Shown here piece by piece: positions 35,010 through 45,882 of a stretch of 64,000 nucleotides of DNA (positions within the stretch are counted from its first letter, which is position 1; each line of letters opens with the position of its first letter). The notes beneath the pieces were generated by a model. The model was not told the DNA's origin and searched no databases. It saw nothing but the letters and a program-made list of their open reading frames with translations. The position numbers and the translations under genes were made by a program. Source of the stretch: Cupriavidus respiraculi. Its GTDB lineage: Bacteria > Pseudomonadota > Gammaproteobacteria > Burkholderiales > Burkholderiaceae. The stretch is from assembly GCF_914271545.1 (NCBI RefSeq), contig NZ_CAJZAH010000005.1, positions 186,001 to 250,000 on the forward strand, read 5' to 3'.

Positions 35010-36194
35010 ATGCGTCGCATCACCGTTCTCGGCGCCACCGGTTCCATCGGCGACAGCACGCTTGACGTGGTCAGGCGCCATCCCGAGCGGTATGCCATTC
35101 ACGCGCTGACGGCGCACAGCCAGGCCGACAAGCTGGCCCGGCGCTGCATCGAATTCCGTCCCGCCCGCGCGGTGGTCGGCACGCCCGAGGCGGCCGCCAC
35201 GCTCGAGACGTTGCTGCGCGCGGCCGGCGTGCCGACCGACGTGTCGCACGGCGAGGATGCGTTGGCGGAAGTGGCGGCGGACGACGGCGCCGATACCGTG
35301 ATGGCCGCCATCGTGGGCGCCGCCGGGCTGCGGCCGACGCTCGCCGCCGCCCGCGCCGGCAAGCGCGTGCTGCTGGCCAACAAGGAAGCGCTGGTGATGT
35401 CCGGCCGCATCTTCATGGACGCGGTGCGCGAGCACGGCGCCACGCTGCTGCCGATCGACAGCGAGCACAACGCCGTGTTCCAGTGCCTGCCCGCCGACGA
35501 TCCGCGCTACTGCGCCGGCGTGTCGCGGGTAATGCTGACCGCGTCGGGCGGCCCGTTCCGCACGCGCGAGCCGTCCACGCTGCACGACATCTCCCCCGAC
35601 GAGGCCTGCGCCCATCCCAACTGGGTGATGGGGCGCAAGATCTCGGTGGACTCGGCGACGATGATGAACAAGGGCCTGGAGGTCATCGAGGCCCACTGGC
35701 TGTTCGGCGCGCCGGCCGAGCGCATCGAGGTGCTGATCCACCCGCAGAGCATCGTGCATTCGATGGTCGCCTATGCGGACGGCTCGGTGCTGGCGCAGCT
35801 CGGCAATCCCGACATGCGGACCCCCATCGCCTACGGTCTCGCCTATCCCGAGCGCATCGACGCCGGCGTGACGCCGCTGGACCTCGCCCGCGCCGGCACC
35901 CTGAGCTTCGAGACGCCCGACCTGTCCCGTTTTCCCTGCCTGGGCCTGGCCTTCGACGCGCTGCGCGCGGCGGGCGTGGCGCCCGCCGTGCTGAACGCGG
36001 CGAACGAAATCGCCGTCGAGGCCTTCCTGCGCAAGGCCATCCGGTTCACCGACATCGCCGCCATCGTCGCGCGGGTGCTCGAGCGCGCCGCGCAGCCCGC
36101 CGACGCCGCGGCCTCGCTGGAAGGCGTGCTCGCTGCCGACGCCGAGGCGCGCCGGCTGGCCCGCTCGCTGCTGCCGGCCGGGGCGCTGTCCTGA
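35010..36194 (+). CDS. dxr: 1-deoxy-D-xylulose 5-phosphate reductoisomerase
   Basis: Converts DXP to 2-C-methyl-D-erythritol 4-phosphate with NADPH in the MEP isoprenoid pathway; target of fosmidomycin. The 394 residues (E. coli 398) have the nucleotide-binding GATGSIG (8-14), [22 protein letters not shown], the flexible-loop region SASGGPFRT and [18 protein letters not shown]. The ATG at 35010 gives the usual [18 protein letters not shown] at 34995, overlapping the cdsA stop, would add five residues and fits coupling. It provides isoprenoid precursors used by uppS next door. Confidence 0.96.
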   Translation: MRRITVLGATGSIGDSTLDVVRRHPERYAIHALTAHSQADKLARRCIEFRPARAVVGTPEAAATLETLLRAAGVPTDVSHGEDALAEVAADDGADTVMAAIVGAAGLRPTLAAARAGKRVLLANKEALVMSGRIFMDAVREHGATLLPIDSEHNAVFQCLPADDPRYCAGVSRVMLTASGGPFRTREPSTLHDISPDEACAHPNWVMGRKISVDSATMMNKGLEVIEAHWLFGAPAERIEVLIHPQSIVHSMVAYADGSVLAQLGNPDMRTPIAYGLAYPERIDAGVTPLDLARAGTLSFETPDLSRFPCLGLAFDALRAAGVAPAVLNAANEIAVEAFLRKAIRFTDIAAIVARVLERAAQPADAAASLEGVLAADAEARRLARSLLPAGALS

Positions 36195-36272
36195 CCCGCG
36201 CGGGCCGCCACCACGCCACCGCCGTGGCAGCCAGCATCCACCGATAGCACCAAAGGCCAAGCCGAACCCGTC

Positions 36273-37649
36273 ATGCAAACCGTCCTCGCCTTTGTCGCCG
36301 CACTGTGCATCCTGATCTATGTGCACGAGATGGGCCACTATCTTGCCGCGCGCGCGTGCGGCGTCAAAGTGCTGCGTTTCTCGATCGGCTTCGGCCGTCC
36401 GCTGCTGCGCTGGGTCTCGAAGAACCGCGACCGGACCGAATGGACCATCGCCGCGATCCCGCTCGGCGGCTACGTCAAGATGCTCGACGAGCGCGAGCGC
36501 GACCCGGTCCACGATCCCGCCATCGACCCGGCCGAACTCTCGCGCTCCTTCAACCGCCAGCCGGTCGGCAAGCGCTTCGCCATCGTGGCCGCGGGCCCGT
36601 TCGCCAACTTCCTGCTCGCGGTGGTGCTGTACTTCACGCTGTTCGCGGGCGGCATGCAGGAGCCCGCGCCCATCGTGTCGGCGCCGCCGGCGGGCAGCGT
36701 GGCCGCGCAGGGCGGCCTGCGCGACGGCGACCGCGTGCTGTCGCTGACCGCCAATGGCGAAACCGAGACGGTCCGCTCGTGGAACGACCTGCGCATGGCG
36801 GTCTTCGCCCAGGGCTTCGGCGATGCCGCCGCCACGCTGCGCGTGCGCGGCGCCGACGACGCGGAGCGGGATGTCGCGCTGTCGCGCCTGCCCAATACCG
36901 GCGGCAATCCCGAGCAGGACCCGCTGGCCACGCTGGGCCTGGCGCTCAAGGGCGGCCCCGTCACGGTCAGCGAGGTGCTGGAGAATTCCGCGGCCGCGCG
37001 GGCCGGCCTGCGCCAGGGCGACCGCGTCGTGGCTTTCGAGGGCAAGCCGCTGTCGCAGGCCGGCGAACTGATCCGGGCGGTGCGGGCAAGCCCCGGCGCC
37101 GACGCGGTGCTCGGCATCGAGCGCGACGGCAAGGCGCTGGACGTCAGCGTGAAGCTCGATACGGTGCCCGGCCAGGATGGGGCCAGCGCCGGCAAGCTCG
37201 GCGCCGCGCTGTCGCAGGCGGTCAAGATGGAACTGGTCCGCTACGGGCCGGTGGAGGCGCTGTCCCGCGCGGCCGGCCAGGTGTGGAGCACCAGCGTGCT
37301 GTCGCTGAAGCTGCTGGGCAAGATGCTGGTGGGCCAGGCCTCGCTGCAGAACCTGAGCGGGCCGCTGACCGTGGCCGATTATGCGGGCAAGGCGGCCAAC
37401 CTCGGGTGGCAGCCGTTTATCGGCTTTCTGGCGCTGGTCAGCGTGAGCCTGGGCGTCTTGAATTTGTTACCCATTCCGGTATTGGATGGGGGGCATTTGC
37501 TGTATTATTGCGTGGAATTTTTGACAGGCAGGCCTGTTCCAGATCACTGGCAGGCTGTGCTGCAGAAGGTCGGCATCGCCTGCATCCTGCTCCTGACTTC
37601 GCTCGCCTTGTTCAATGACGTCAGCCGCCTGTTTCTGGCTCGAAGCTAA
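36273..37649 (+). CDS. rseP: RIP metalloprotease RseP (site-2 protease)
   Basis: Intramembrane zinc protease that cuts anti-sigma factor RseA after DegS, releasing sigma-E; it also clears remnant signal peptides. The 458 residues (E. coli 450) have the zinc motif HEMGH (18-22) in the first membrane helix and two periplasmic PDZ domains (about 120-200 and 210-295). The third-ligand motif NLLPIPVLDGGHL lies near the C-terminus. It precedes bamA, whose folding stress it helps to sense. Confidence 0.95.
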   Translation: MQTVLAFVAALCILIYVHEMGHYLAARACGVKVLRFSIGFGRPLLRWVSKNRDRTEWTIAAIPLGGYVKMLDERERDPVHDPAIDPAELSRSFNRQPVGKRFAIVAAGPFANFLLAVVLYFTLFAGGMQEPAPIVSAPPAGSVAAQGGLRDGDRVLSLTANGETETVRSWNDLRMAVFAQGFGDAAATLRVRGADDAERDVALSRLPNTGGNPEQDPLATLGLALKGGPVTVSEVLENSAAARAGLRQGDRVVAFEGKPLSQAGELIRAVRASPGADAVLGIERDGKALDVSVKLDTVPGQDGASAGKLGAALSQAVKMELVRYGPVEALSRAAGQVWSTSVLSLKLLGKMLVGQASLQNLSGPLTVADYAGKAANLGWQPFIGFLALVSVSLGVLNLLPIPVLDGGHLLYYCVEFLTGRPVPDHWQAVLQKVGIACILLLTSLALFNDVSRLFLARS

Positions 37650-37757
37650 AAAGCCAGAAACCCGAGTGGGCGGCGGTACGGCCGCGTCGCTCGATGCCGC
37701 CGGCCGGCACGGCATGAACGGGGCCAAGCCCGGCGAAACATCAGAGCCAAATCCTGC

Positions 37758-40082
37758 ATGGAATCAAAGAGGGGATCAAGATTGATCAGACATAAGCGCA
37801 TCTCGCTTAGCATGCTGGCGAGTGCCATCATCGCGGCCTGGACACCAGCGAGTTGGGCCGCGGATCCATTCGTCGTCAGGGATATTCGCGTTGAAGGGCT
37901 GCAGCGCGTCGAACCGGGCACCGTGTTCGGTTATCTCCCGGTCAAGGTCGGCGAAACGTTTACCGACGACAAGGGCGCCGATGCCATTCGCGCGCTGTAT
38001 AACACCGGCTTCTTCAAGGATGTGCAGATCCGTGCGGAAGACGGTGTGCTGGTGGTGCAGGTGGAGGAGCGCCCGGCCATCTCGCAGCTCGAGTTCGTCG
38101 GCATCAAGGAATTCGACAAGGACACGCTGCGCCGTTCGCTGCGCGCGGTCGGCGTCGCCGAGGCCCGCTATTACGACAAGGCCCTGATCGACAAGGCCGA
38201 GCAGGAGCTCAAGCGCCAGTACGTCGCGCGCGGCTACTACGCGGCCGACGTGCAGACCACGATCACCCCGGTGGACCGCAACCGCGTCTCGGTGGTGTTC
38301 AACGTCGACGAAGGTCCGGTCGCCAAGATCCGCCAGATCAATATCGTCGGCAACAAGGCCTTCAAGGAAGGCACGCTGCGCGACGAGATGCAGCTGTCCA
38401 CGCCGAACTGGCTGTCCTGGTACACCAAGAACGACCTGTACTCGAAGCAGAAGCTGACGGCCGACCTGGAAGCACTGCGCTCGTTCTACCTGAACCGCGG
38501 CTATCTGGAATTCGCCATCGAGTCCACCCAGGTCTCGATCACGCCGGACAAGAAGGACATCTTCCTGACGCTGAACATCAAGGAAGGCGAGCAGTACAAG
38601 GTGTCCGACATCCGCCTCGCCGGCGAACTGCTCGGCAAGCAGGAGGAAATGGAGAAGCTGCTGCAGCTGAAGAAGGGCGAGATCTTCTCGTCGGAGAAGC
38701 TGACGCAGAGCACCAAGGCCATCACCGACCTGCTGGGCACCTACGGCTACGCGTTCACCACGATCAACCCGCAGCCGCAGATCGACCAGGCCAACCGCGA
38801 AGTCGCGCTGACGCTGATGGTGGATCCGGGCCGCCGCGTCTATGTGCGCCGCGTCAACGTGGTCGGCAACAGCAAGACGCGCGACGAGGTGGTGCGCCGC
38901 GAAATGCGCCAGATGGAAAGCTCGTGGTTCGACAGCGAAAAGCTGACGCAATCGCAGGCGCGCATCAACCGGACCGGCTACTTCACCGACACCAACATCA
39001 CCACCGAGGACGTGCCGGGCGCGCCCGACCAGGTCGATGTGAACGTCAACGTGACCGAGAAGCCGACCGGCCAGATCAGCCTGGGCCTGGGCTTCTCGTC
39101 CACCGACAAGCTGGTGCTGCAGGCCGGCCTGCGCCAGGACAACGTGTTCGGTTCGGGCACCAGCCTGGGCCTGGATGTGAACACCGCCAAGTCCTTCCGC
39201 ACGATCTCGCTGACGCAGTACGACCCGTACTTCACGGTGGACGGCATCAGCCGCTCGACCGACGTGTACTACCGCACGTCGCGTCCGCTGTACTACACGG
39301 GCGACCAGGACTACCGCATCGTCTCCGCCGGCGGTGGCTTCAAGTTCGGCGTGCCGTTCTCGGAAAACGATACCGTGTTCTTCGGCATCGGCTTCGAGCG
39401 GACCGAGCTGACGGTGTCGAACAACACGCCGATCCAGTACCAGAACTGGGTCCGCGAGAACGGCGACGTCACCAACAACTTCCCGTTCACCATCGGCTGG
39501 GCGCGCGATCGCCGCGACAGCGCGCTGATTCCGACCAAGGGCCCGTATACGCAGGCCAACCTCGAAATCGGCCTGCCGGGCATCGGCGATACGCAGTACT
39601 ATCGCGCCACCCTGCAGCAGCAGTACTTCTACCCGCTGTCCAAGGCCTTCACGCTGGCGTTCAACGGCGAAGTGGCCTACGGCCACGGCTACGCCGGCAA
39701 GGACTTCCCGGTGTTCAAGTACTTCTACGCAGGCGGTATCGGTTCGGTGCGGGGCTATCAGACCAGCACGCTGGGTCCGAAGGACCAGAACGGCAACCCG
39801 ATCGGTGGTGCCTCGAAGATGATCGGTAACATCGAATTCATCTTCCCGCTGCCGGGCTCCGGCGTCGACCGCACGCTGCGCCTGTTCACGTTCTTCGACT
39901 TCGGTAACGTGTACCAGGAAGGCGAGGCGCCGCGCTTCAGCGACCTGAAGTACTCGACCGGTATCGGCATGTCGTGGCTGTCGCCGATCGGCCCGCTGAA
40001 GGTCAGCATGGGTTTCCCGCTGAAGAAGGACGAGACCGACAAGGTCCAGCGCTTCCAGTTCCAGATCGGCACGGCGTTCTGA
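37758..40082 (+). CDS. bamA: Outer membrane protein assembly factor BamA
   Basis: Central Omp85 pore that inserts beta-barrel proteins into the outer membrane. The 774 residues show a signal peptide ending ASWA before ADPF, five POTRA domains (to about residue 430) and a C-terminal 16-strand barrel. The lid-lock motif VRGYQ follows GGIGS, and the protein ends in the terminal aromatic signal QIGTAF. The start is ambiguous: ATG 37758 has no ribosome-binding site, whereas TTG 37782 follows GAGGGG (37769-37774) and gives a compact MIRHKRISLS signal peptide (766 residues). The longer ATG form is listed. Confidence 0.96.
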   Translation: MESKRGSRLIRHKRISLSMLASAIIAAWTPASWAADPFVVRDIRVEGLQRVEPGTVFGYLPVKVGETFTDDKGADAIRALYNTGFFKDVQIRAEDGVLVVQVEERPAISQLEFVGIKEFDKDTLRRSLRAVGVAEARYYDKALIDKAEQELKRQYVARGYYAADVQTTITPVDRNRVSVVFNVDEGPVAKIRQINIVGNKAFKEGTLRDEMQLSTPNWLSWYTKNDLYSKQKLTADLEALRSFYLNRGYLEFAIESTQVSITPDKKDIFLTLNIKEGEQYKVSDIRLAGELLGKQEEMEKLLQLKKGEIFSSEKLTQSTKAITDLLGTYGYAFTTINPQPQIDQANREVALTLMVDPGRRVYVRRVNVVGNSKTRDEVVRREMRQMESSWFDSEKLTQSQARINRTGYFTDTNITTEDVPGAPDQVDVNVNVTEKPTGQISLGLGFSSTDKLVLQAGLRQDNVFGSGTSLGLDVNTAKSFRTISLTQYDPYFTVDGISRSTDVYYRTSRPLYYTGDQDYRIVSAGGGFKFGVPFSENDTVFFGIGFERTELTVSNNTPIQYQNWVRENGDVTNNFPFTIGWARDRRDSALIPTKGPYTQANLEIGLPGIGDTQYYRATLQQQYFYPLSKAFTLAFNGEVAYGHGYAGKDFPVFKYFYAGGIGSVRGYQTSTLGPKDQNGNPIGGASKMIGNIEFIFPLPGSGVDRTLRLFTFFDFGNVYQEGEAPRFSDLKYSTGIGMSWLSPIGPLKVSMGFPLKKDETDKVQRFQFQIGTAF

Positions 40083-40095
40083 CCAGGATAGATTC

Positions 40096-40620
40096 ATGAG
40101 ACAAGCGAAACCTTTGATCCAATCCCTGGCCTTTGCCATGGCCGCCGGCGCGATCGCCGCGGCCACCCCGGCACTGGCGCAGGAAGCGCGCATTGCCGCG
40201 GTCAATTCCGAACGCATCCTGCGCGATTCGCAGCCCGCCAAGGCGGCGCAGGTCAAGCTGGAACAGGAATTCTCCAAGCGCGACCGCGAGCTGCAGGACA
40301 TGGCCCAGAAGATCAAGGGCATGGCCGACAAGCTCGACAAGGACACGGCCGTGCTGGCCGACGCCGATCGCCAGCGCCGCCAGCGCGAGCTGGCCGACCT
40401 GGATCGCGAGTTCCAGCGCAAGCAGCGCGAATTCCGCGAAGACCTGAACCAGCGCCGCAACGAGGAACTGGCCCAGGTGCTGGAGCGCGCCAACCGCGTG
40501 ATCCGCCAGATCGCCGAACAGCGCAAGTACGACCTGATCGTGCAGGAAGCTGTTTACGTGAATCCTCGCATCGACATTACCGACGATGTGATGAAAGCCC
40601 TGAACGCCGGCGGCAAGTAA
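40096..40620 (+). CDS. skp: Periplasmic chaperone Skp (OmpH)
   Basis: Trimeric chaperone that ferries unfolded outer-membrane proteins to BamA. The 174 residues have a signal peptide (1-28, ending TPALA before QEA). The mature part is dominated by a long charged coiled coil (about 50-135, the jellyfish tentacles, for example RQRRQRELADLDREFQRKQ) and ends in IDITDDVMKALNAGGK, typical of OmpH. It lies 13 bp after bamA and before lpxD, the conserved order. Confidence 0.94.
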   Translation: MRQAKPLIQSLAFAMAAGAIAAATPALAQEARIAAVNSERILRDSQPAKAAQVKLEQEFSKRDRELQDMAQKIKGMADKLDKDTAVLADADRQRRQRELADLDREFQRKQREFREDLNQRRNEELAQVLERANRVIRQIAEQRKYDLIVQEAVYVNPRIDITDDVMKALNAGGK

Positions 40621-40654
40621 GCCGCCAGCGTTCGCCGTTCAAGGAAGTACCGCG

Positions 40655-41761
40655 ATGAATACACCCACACTGGGTCAGCTCGCCACCGATACCGGCGCGC
40701 ACGTTGTGGGTGACGCCACCCTGGCCGTGCGCGGGCTCGCGCCGCTGGACCAGGCGGCCGGCGACCAGCTTTCCTTCCTCTCCAATCCCCTGTACCTGCC
40801 GCAGGCGCTGTCCTCCGGCGCCGGCGCCATCATCGTGTCGCCGGCCGATCTCGCGCAGATCCGGGAGCAGGGCGGGGCGGACGGCCGCAGCTGGCTCGTG
40901 GCGGACAAGCCGTATGTGTGTTTCGCACACATCGCGCAGCAGTTCGACCGCGCCGCCAATCACGATCCCCGCACCGGCATCGATCCGCGCGCCAGCGTGG
41001 CGCCCGATGCCGTGGTGCCGGCCTCCTGTTTCATCGGCCCGAACGTGGTGATCGAGCGCGGTGCCCGGCTCGGCGAGCGGGTCCGCATCCTGGCCAACGG
41101 CTATGTCGGTGCCGGTGCCAGCATTGGCGACGACACGCTGTTGTATGCCAATGTCTCGGTCTACCATGGCTGCGTGATCGGCGCGCGCTGCATCCTGCAT
41201 AGCGGCGCGGTGATTGGCGCGGACGGCTTCGGCTTTGCGCCCGATATCCGGCCCGATGGGATGTCGTTCGTCAAGATCCCGCAGGTTGGACGCGCGGTGC
41301 TGGGCGACGACGTGGAGATCGGCGCGAACACGGCCATCGACCGCGGCGCCATGGGCGATACCGTGATCGAGGAAGGTTGCAAGCTCGACAACCAGGTCCA
41401 GATCGCGCACAACGTGCGGGTCGGCGCGCATTCGGTCATCGCCGGCTGCGCGGCCGTCGCGGGCAGCACCAAGATCGGCCGTTTCTGCATGATCGGCGGG
41501 TCGGCCAACTTTGCCGGCCACCTGACTATCGCCGACCGCACCACGGTGTCGGGCGGCACCTCGATCACCAAGTCCATTACGAAGCCGGGTGGCCATTTCA
41601 CCAGCGTGTTCCCCTTCCTGCCGCATGGCGAATGGGAGCGCAACGCCGCCATCGTGCGCGGGCTGTCGAAGCTGCGCGAGCGCGTGGTGCAGCTCGAGAA
41701 GCGCCTGCGTGGCCAAGGCCCCGGACCCACTACCCAGAATACCGAAGAGAAATCGTCATGA
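40655..41761 (+). CDS. lpxD: UDP-3-O-(3-hydroxyacyl)glucosamine N-acyltransferase
   Basis: Third step of lipid A synthesis, N-acylating UDP-3-O-acyl-glucosamine from acyl-ACP. The 368 residues have an N-terminal uridine-binding domain ([14 protein letters not shown]), a long left-handed beta-helix of hexapeptides, and the catalytic histidine in [13 protein letters not shown] short C-terminal helix carries [15 protein letters not shown]. The stop overlaps the fabZ start by 4 nt (ATGA). Confidence 0.96.
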   Translation: MNTPTLGQLATDTGAHVVGDATLAVRGLAPLDQAAGDQLSFLSNPLYLPQALSSGAGAIIVSPADLAQIREQGGADGRSWLVADKPYVCFAHIAQQFDRAANHDPRTGIDPRASVAPDAVVPASCFIGPNVVIERGARLGERVRILANGYVGAGASIGDDTLLYANVSVYHGCVIGARCILHSGAVIGADGFGFAPDIRPDGMSFVKIPQVGRAVLGDDVEIGANTAIDRGAMGDTVIEEGCKLDNQVQIAHNVRVGAHSVIAGCAAVAGSTKIGRFCMIGGSANFAGHLTIADRTTVSGGTSITKSITKPGGHFTSVFPFLPHGEWERNAAIVRGLSKLRERVVQLEKRLRGQGPGPTTQNTEEKSS

Positions 41762-42210
41762 GCCCCGTCGACATCGATATCCGCAAGATCCTGAAACTGC
41801 TGCCGCATCGCTATCCGATGCTGCTGGTGGACCGCGTGCTGGAACTTGAGCCGCAGAAATGCATCAAGACCCTGAAGAACGTGACCATCAACGAGCCGTA
41901 TTTCATGGGTCACTTTCCCGAACAGCCGGTGATGCCGGGCGTGATGATCCTGGAAGCGCTCGCGCAGTCGGCCGGCCTGCTGACGTTCGGCGCCGACATG
42001 GAGCGCAAGGAAGGCGCGCTGTATTACTTCGTGGGCATCGACGGCGCGCGTTTCAAGCAGGTCGTCTACCCGGGCGACCAGCTGCACATGACGGTATCGG
42101 TCGAGCGCTATATCCGCGGCATCTGGAAATTCAAGGCCTTCGCCACCGTCGACGACAAGGTCGCCTGCGAAGCCGAACTGATGTGTACCGTCAAGCAGGC
42201 CGACGCCTGA
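41758..42210 (+). CDS. fabZ: (3R)-hydroxyacyl-[acyl-carrier-protein] dehydratase
   Basis: Dehydrates beta-hydroxyacyl-ACP in fatty-acid elongation and competes with LpxA/LpxD for hydroxyacyl-ACP. The 150-residue hot-dog protein has catalytic His52 (FMGHFPEQP) and Glu66 ([11 protein letters not shown]). The ATG at 41758 overlaps the lpxD stop (ATGA), so the two are translationally coupled; longer upstream frames lie inside lpxD. Confidence 0.97.
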   Translation: MSPVDIDIRKILKLLPHRYPMLLVDRVLELEPQKCIKTLKNVTINEPYFMGHFPEQPVMPGVMILEALAQSAGLLTFGADMERKEGALYYFVGIDGARFKQVVYPGDQLHMTVSVERYIRGIWKFKAFATVDDKVACEAELMCTVKQADA

Positions 42211-42283
42211 CGCCGGCGTGCCGCGGCGGCACGCCGCGCGGCACCGGCACGGACACCCGACCTCAGACCCTAGGACAGCACGC

Positions 42284-43087
42284 ATGACGCAAATCCATCC
42301 CACCGCACTGGTCGACCCGAAAGCGGAACTGGCCTCCGACGTGACCGTCGGCCCGTTCTCCATCGTCGGTCCCAACGTGCGAATTGGCAGCGGCACGCAG
42401 ATCGGCGCGCACAGCACGGTGGAAGGCCATACCACCATCGGCGCGGACAACCGCATCGGACCCTATGCTTCGGTCGGCGGCATGCCGCAGGACATGAAGT
42501 ACCGCGACGAGCCGACCCGGCTGCTGATCGGCGACCGCAACCGCATCCGCGAATTCACCACGATCCACACCGGCACGGTGCAGGACGAGGGCGTGACCAG
42601 CATCGGCGACGACAACTGGATCATGGCCTACGTGCACATCGCGCACGATTGCCGCGTGGGCAACCACACCGTGTTCTCCAGCAATGCGCAGATCGCCGGC
42701 CACGTGCAGGTGGGCGACTGGGCCATCCTGGGCGGCATGAGCGGCGTGCACCAGTTCGTGCGCATCGGCGACCATGCCATGCTGGGCGGCGCCTCGGCGC
42801 TGGTGCAGGACGTGCCGCCGTTCGTCATCGCGGCCAGCGACAAGAACGGCAACAAGGCCACGCCGCACGGCGTCAACGTCGAAGGGCTGCGCCGCCGCGG
42901 CTTCGATGCCGGCCAGATCGCCGCGCTGCGCCAGGCCTACAAGCTGCTTTACAAGTCGGATCTGAGCTTCGAGACGGCACAGGCCGAGATCGGCCAGCTG
43001 ATCGCGCAGTCGGACGCCGGCGCCGGCAAGCCGCTGCGCGCCTTCCTCGACTTCCTTGCCGCGACGCAGCGCGGCATCGTCCGCTGA
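42284..43087 (+). CDS. lpxA: UDP-N-acetylglucosamine O-acyltransferase
   Basis: First acylation of lipid A synthesis, moving a 3-hydroxyacyl chain from ACP to UDP-GlcNAc. The 267 residues (E. coli 262) start [16 protein letters not shown], followed by regular hexapeptide repeats and the catalytic histidine in [11 protein letters not shown]. The C-terminal helical region begins [11 protein letters not shown]. The ATG at 42284 is chosen because the upstream in-frame part is unrelated. Confidence 0.97.
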   Translation: MTQIHPTALVDPKAELASDVTVGPFSIVGPNVRIGSGTQIGAHSTVEGHTTIGADNRIGPYASVGGMPQDMKYRDEPTRLLIGDRNRIREFTTIHTGTVQDEGVTSIGDDNWIMAYVHIAHDCRVGNHTVFSSNAQIAGHVQVGDWAILGGMSGVHQFVRIGDHAMLGGASALVQDVPPFVIAASDKNGNKATPHGVNVEGLRRRGFDAGQIAALRQAYKLLYKSDLSFETAQAEIGQLIAQSDAGAGKPLRAFLDFLAATQRGIVR

Positions 43088-43101
43088 TTCCGGGCCACGC
43101 C

Positions 43102-44313
43102 ATGTCGGACCCGATCCCGCCCATGGCGGTCGCCTCGCCGGGGCAGCCGGCCTCGCTGCACGGCACCGTCGCGATGGTGGCGGGAGAGGCCTCCGGCGAC
43201 CTGCTGGCCTCGCTGCTGCTGGCAGGATTGAAGGCGCGCCTGTCCGACTCGGTCAACTATGCCGGCATCGGCGGCCAGCGCATGATGGCGCAGGGCTTCG
43301 TGTCGCACTGGCCGATGGAGACGCTGTCGGTCAACGGCTATGTGGAGGTGCTGGGCTCGCTGCGGGAAATCCTCGCCACGCGCCGCGCCATCCGCGACCG
43401 CCTGCTTGCCGAGCCGCCGCTGTGCTTCATCGGCGTGGACGCACCGGACTTCAACTTCGGCCTGGAAGTGCCGCTGCGGCGCGCCGGCATCCCGGTGGTG
43501 CACTTCGTCAGCCCGTCGATCTGGGCCTGGCGCGGCGGCCGCATCCGCACCATCGCGCGCGCGGTCGACCATATCCTGTGCCTGTTCCCGTTCGAGCCGG
43601 AAATCTACGCCAAGGCCGGAATTGCCGCGACCTACGTCGGGCACCCGCTGGCCGACGTGATCCCGATGGTGCCCGACACCATGGGCGCCCGGGCGCGCCT
43701 GGGCCTGCCCGCCGGGCGGCGCGTGGTCGCGGTGTTGCCGGGCAGCCGCCAGTCCGAGGTGCGCAATCTCGGCGCGACCTTCTTCGCCGCGATGGCACGC
43801 ATGCAGCGCATGGATAGTGCGCTGACCTTTGTGGTCCCGGCCGCCAGCCCGCCGCTGCGCGCCATCATCGAGGGCCTGCATGCGCAGCATCCCGAGGTGG
43901 ATGTGACCATCGTGGACGGCCAGTCGCATACGGTGATGGAGGCCGCCGACGTGGTGCTGCTCGCCAGCGGCACCGCGACGCTGGAGGCGGCGCTGTACAA
44001 GAAACCGATGGTCATCTCGTACAAGGTGCCCTGGCTGACCGCGCAGATCATGAAGCGCCAGGGCTATCTTCCGTATGTCGGACTGCCTAATATTCTTTCC
44101 GGACGCTTCGTCGTGCCCGAACTGCTGCAGGACGATGCCACGCCCGACGCGCTTGCCCGCGAGACGCTGCTGCAGCTGAACGACGAGAGCAACGGCGCCT
44201 TTCTCCGCGAACATTTCACGCAGATGCACCAGACGCTCCAGCGCAATACCGCCGACCTCGCGGCCAATGTCGTCGTGGACCTGATGGCCGCCCGGGCCGG
44301 GGCGGGCCGCTGA
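43102..44313 (+). CDS. lpxB: Lipid-A-disaccharide synthase
   Basis: GT-B glycosyltransferase (family 19) that joins UDP-2,3-diacylglucosamine and lipid X to the lipid A disaccharide. The 403 residues (E. coli 382) include [18 protein letters not shown] near the N-terminus, [18 protein letters not shown] and [15 protein letters not shown], the family's characteristic motifs. A 20-residue extra leader precedes them. The stop overlaps the rnhB start by 1 nt (TGATG). Confidence 0.96.
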   Translation: MSDPIPPMAVASPGQPASLHGTVAMVAGEASGDLLASLLLAGLKARLSDSVNYAGIGGQRMMAQGFVSHWPMETLSVNGYVEVLGSLREILATRRAIRDRLLAEPPLCFIGVDAPDFNFGLEVPLRRAGIPVVHFVSPSIWAWRGGRIRTIARAVDHILCLFPFEPEIYAKAGIAATYVGHPLADVIPMVPDTMGARARLGLPAGRRVVAVLPGSRQSEVRNLGATFFAAMARMQRMDSALTFVVPAASPPLRAIIEGLHAQHPEVDVTIVDGQSHTVMEAADVVLLASGTATLEAALYKKPMVISYKVPWLTAQIMKRQGYLPYVGLPNILSGRFVVPELLQDDATPDALARETLLQLNDESNGAFLREHFTQMHQTLQRNTADLAANVVVDLMAARAGAGR

Positions 44314-45053
44314 TGGCGCGCCGCGGGTCCGCCCAGGCATCGGCGCAACTCGGGCTCGAGCTGTCGCCTGCCGCCGCCGCCGTCCAGCGCCGCTGCGGCG
44401 TGGACGAAGCGGGCCGCGGGCCGCTGGCCGGGCCGGTATTCGCGGCGGCCGTGGTGCTGAACCCGAAACGCCCGATCCGGGGGCTGGCGGACTCCAAGAT
44501 CCTCACGGCGAAACGGCGCGAGGAACTGTACGAGCAGATCTGCGAGCGTGCGCTGGCCTGGCATATCGCCCAGGCGTCGGTCGAGGAGATCGACACGCTC
44601 AATATCCTGCACGCCACCATGCTGGCCATGCAGCGCGCGGTGCAGGGACTGGCCGCCAGCGGCTGCACACCTGACCTGGTGCAGGTGGACGGCAATCGCT
44701 GCCCGCAGGTGCCGTATCCGGTCGAGGCCGTGGTCAAGGGCGATGCGCTGGTCAAGTCGATCTCGGCCGCCTCCATCCTCGCCAAGGTCGCGCGCGACCG
44801 CGAACTGCTGACGCTGCACGCGATGTTCCCGCAGTACGGCTTCGATTCCCATGTGGGCTACGGCACGCCGCAGCATCTGGCCGCGCTGGCCGAATTCGGC
44901 GCCACGCCGCATCACCGCCGCTCGTTTGCGCCGGTGCGGGAGGCGCTGAGCCGCACCCCCGCCACGATGGCCGCGATGCTGGCTGCGGGCGAGCCGACCT
45001 CGTCGCTGGCAACCTTGCCGGCACTGTCGCCCGAAGCCGATTCGGCCTGGTAA
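44313..45053 (+). CDS. rnhB: Ribonuclease HII
   Basis: Cleaves RNA in RNA-DNA hybrids, including single ribonucleotides in DNA. The 246 residues exceed E. coli RnhB (198) by an Ala-rich N-terminal 25 and a C-terminal tail of about 30. The active site begins with Asp31-Glu32 in [21 protein letters not shown] and [11 protein letters not shown] follow. It is coupled to lpxB by a TGATG overlap, a common arrangement. Confidence 0.95.
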   Translation: MARRGSAQASAQLGLELSPAAAAVQRRCGVDEAGRGPLAGPVFAAAVVLNPKRPIRGLADSKILTAKRREELYEQICERALAWHIAQASVEEIDTLNILHATMLAMQRAVQGLAASGCTPDLVQVDGNRCPQVPYPVEAVVKGDALVKSISAASILAKVARDRELLTLHAMFPQYGFDSHVGYGTPQHLAALAEFGATPHHRRSFAPVREALSRTPATMAAMLAAGEPTSSLATLPALSPEADSAW

Positions 45054-45077
45054 CCGCAGTCCCATCCCCAAGCCCCC

Positions 45078-45860
45078 GTGAAGCACGTCAGCTCGCGCGA
45101 CAACGCGCTGTTCAAGCATCTGAAGGCCCTGGTCACGTCGACCCATCAGCGCCGCAAGGCCGGCCAATCCGTGCTCGACGGCGTGCATCTGGCCGACGCC
45201 TATCTCGGCGCGATGGGCCAGCCGGTCAACTGCGTGGTGTCCGAGCGCCATCTGGACCATCCGGAGGTCGCGCCGCTGCTGCGCCGGGTGGACAGCGACC
45301 ACGTCGTGGTGCTGGCCGATGCGCTGTTCGGCCAGATCACGGGCGTGGTCAACGGCATCGACCTGATGTTCGTGATCGACACCCCGGCCGGTCATCTGCC
45401 CTCGCATATCGATACCGACTGCATCATTCTCGACGGCGTGCAGGACGCGGGCAATGTCGGCTCCATCCTGCGCAGCGCCGCGGCGGCGGGCATCCGGCAC
45501 GCCTTCCTTGGCACCGGCTGCGCCTTTGCCTGGTCCACCAAGACCCTGCGCGCCGGCATGGGCGCCAACTTCCATCTGAACATCGTCGAGCACTGCACGC
45601 TGGAGATGCTCGCGCCGCGGCTGGCGGTGCCGCTGCTGGCCACCTCGTCGCATGCGGATGCCGATGTCTACGACACGGACCTGCGCGGCGCGGTGGGCTG
45701 GGTGGTGGGCAACGAGGGCTCGGGCGTGAGCCCGGCGTGGATGGAGCGCGTCTCGCGCACCGTCGGCATTCCGCAGCCGGGCGGCATGGAGTCGCTGAAC
45801 GTGGCGGCCGCGGCCGCCGTGTGCCTGTTCGAGGCGGTCCGGCAGCGCCGCGGCCGCTAG
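45078..45860 (+). CDS. SpoU/TrmH-family RNA 2'-O-methyltransferase
   Basis: SAM-dependent methyltransferase of the SPOUT trefoil-knot class. The 260 residues open with an RNA-binding segment (KHVSSRDNALFKHLKALVTS, substrate-binding domain). Three SpoU motifs follow: LDGVQDAGNVGSILRSAAAAG, VVGNEGSGVSP and IPQPGGMESLNVAAAAAVCLFE. The start is GTG at 45078. It could be an RlmB-like 23S rRNA enzyme, but family members are hard to tell apart by eye. It follows rnhB by 24 bp. Confidence 0.88.
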   Translation: MKHVSSRDNALFKHLKALVTSTHQRRKAGQSVLDGVHLADAYLGAMGQPVNCVVSERHLDHPEVAPLLRRVDSDHVVVLADALFGQITGVVNGIDLMFVIDTPAGHLPSHIDTDCIILDGVQDAGNVGSILRSAAAAGIRHAFLGTGCAFAWSTKTLRAGMGANFHLNIVEHCTLEMLAPRLAVPLLATSSHADADVYDTDLRGAVGWVVGNEGSGVSPAWMERVSRTVGIPQPGGMESLNVAAAAAVCLFEAVRQRRGR

Positions 45861-45882
45861 CCGGCCGGTCGGGCAGGGTGGG

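Noticed and set aside
37776-40526. 916-residue minus-strand open frame across bamA and skp
   Set aside because: Antisense to two unmistakable genes, with Arg/Val/Leu-biased nonsense composition.
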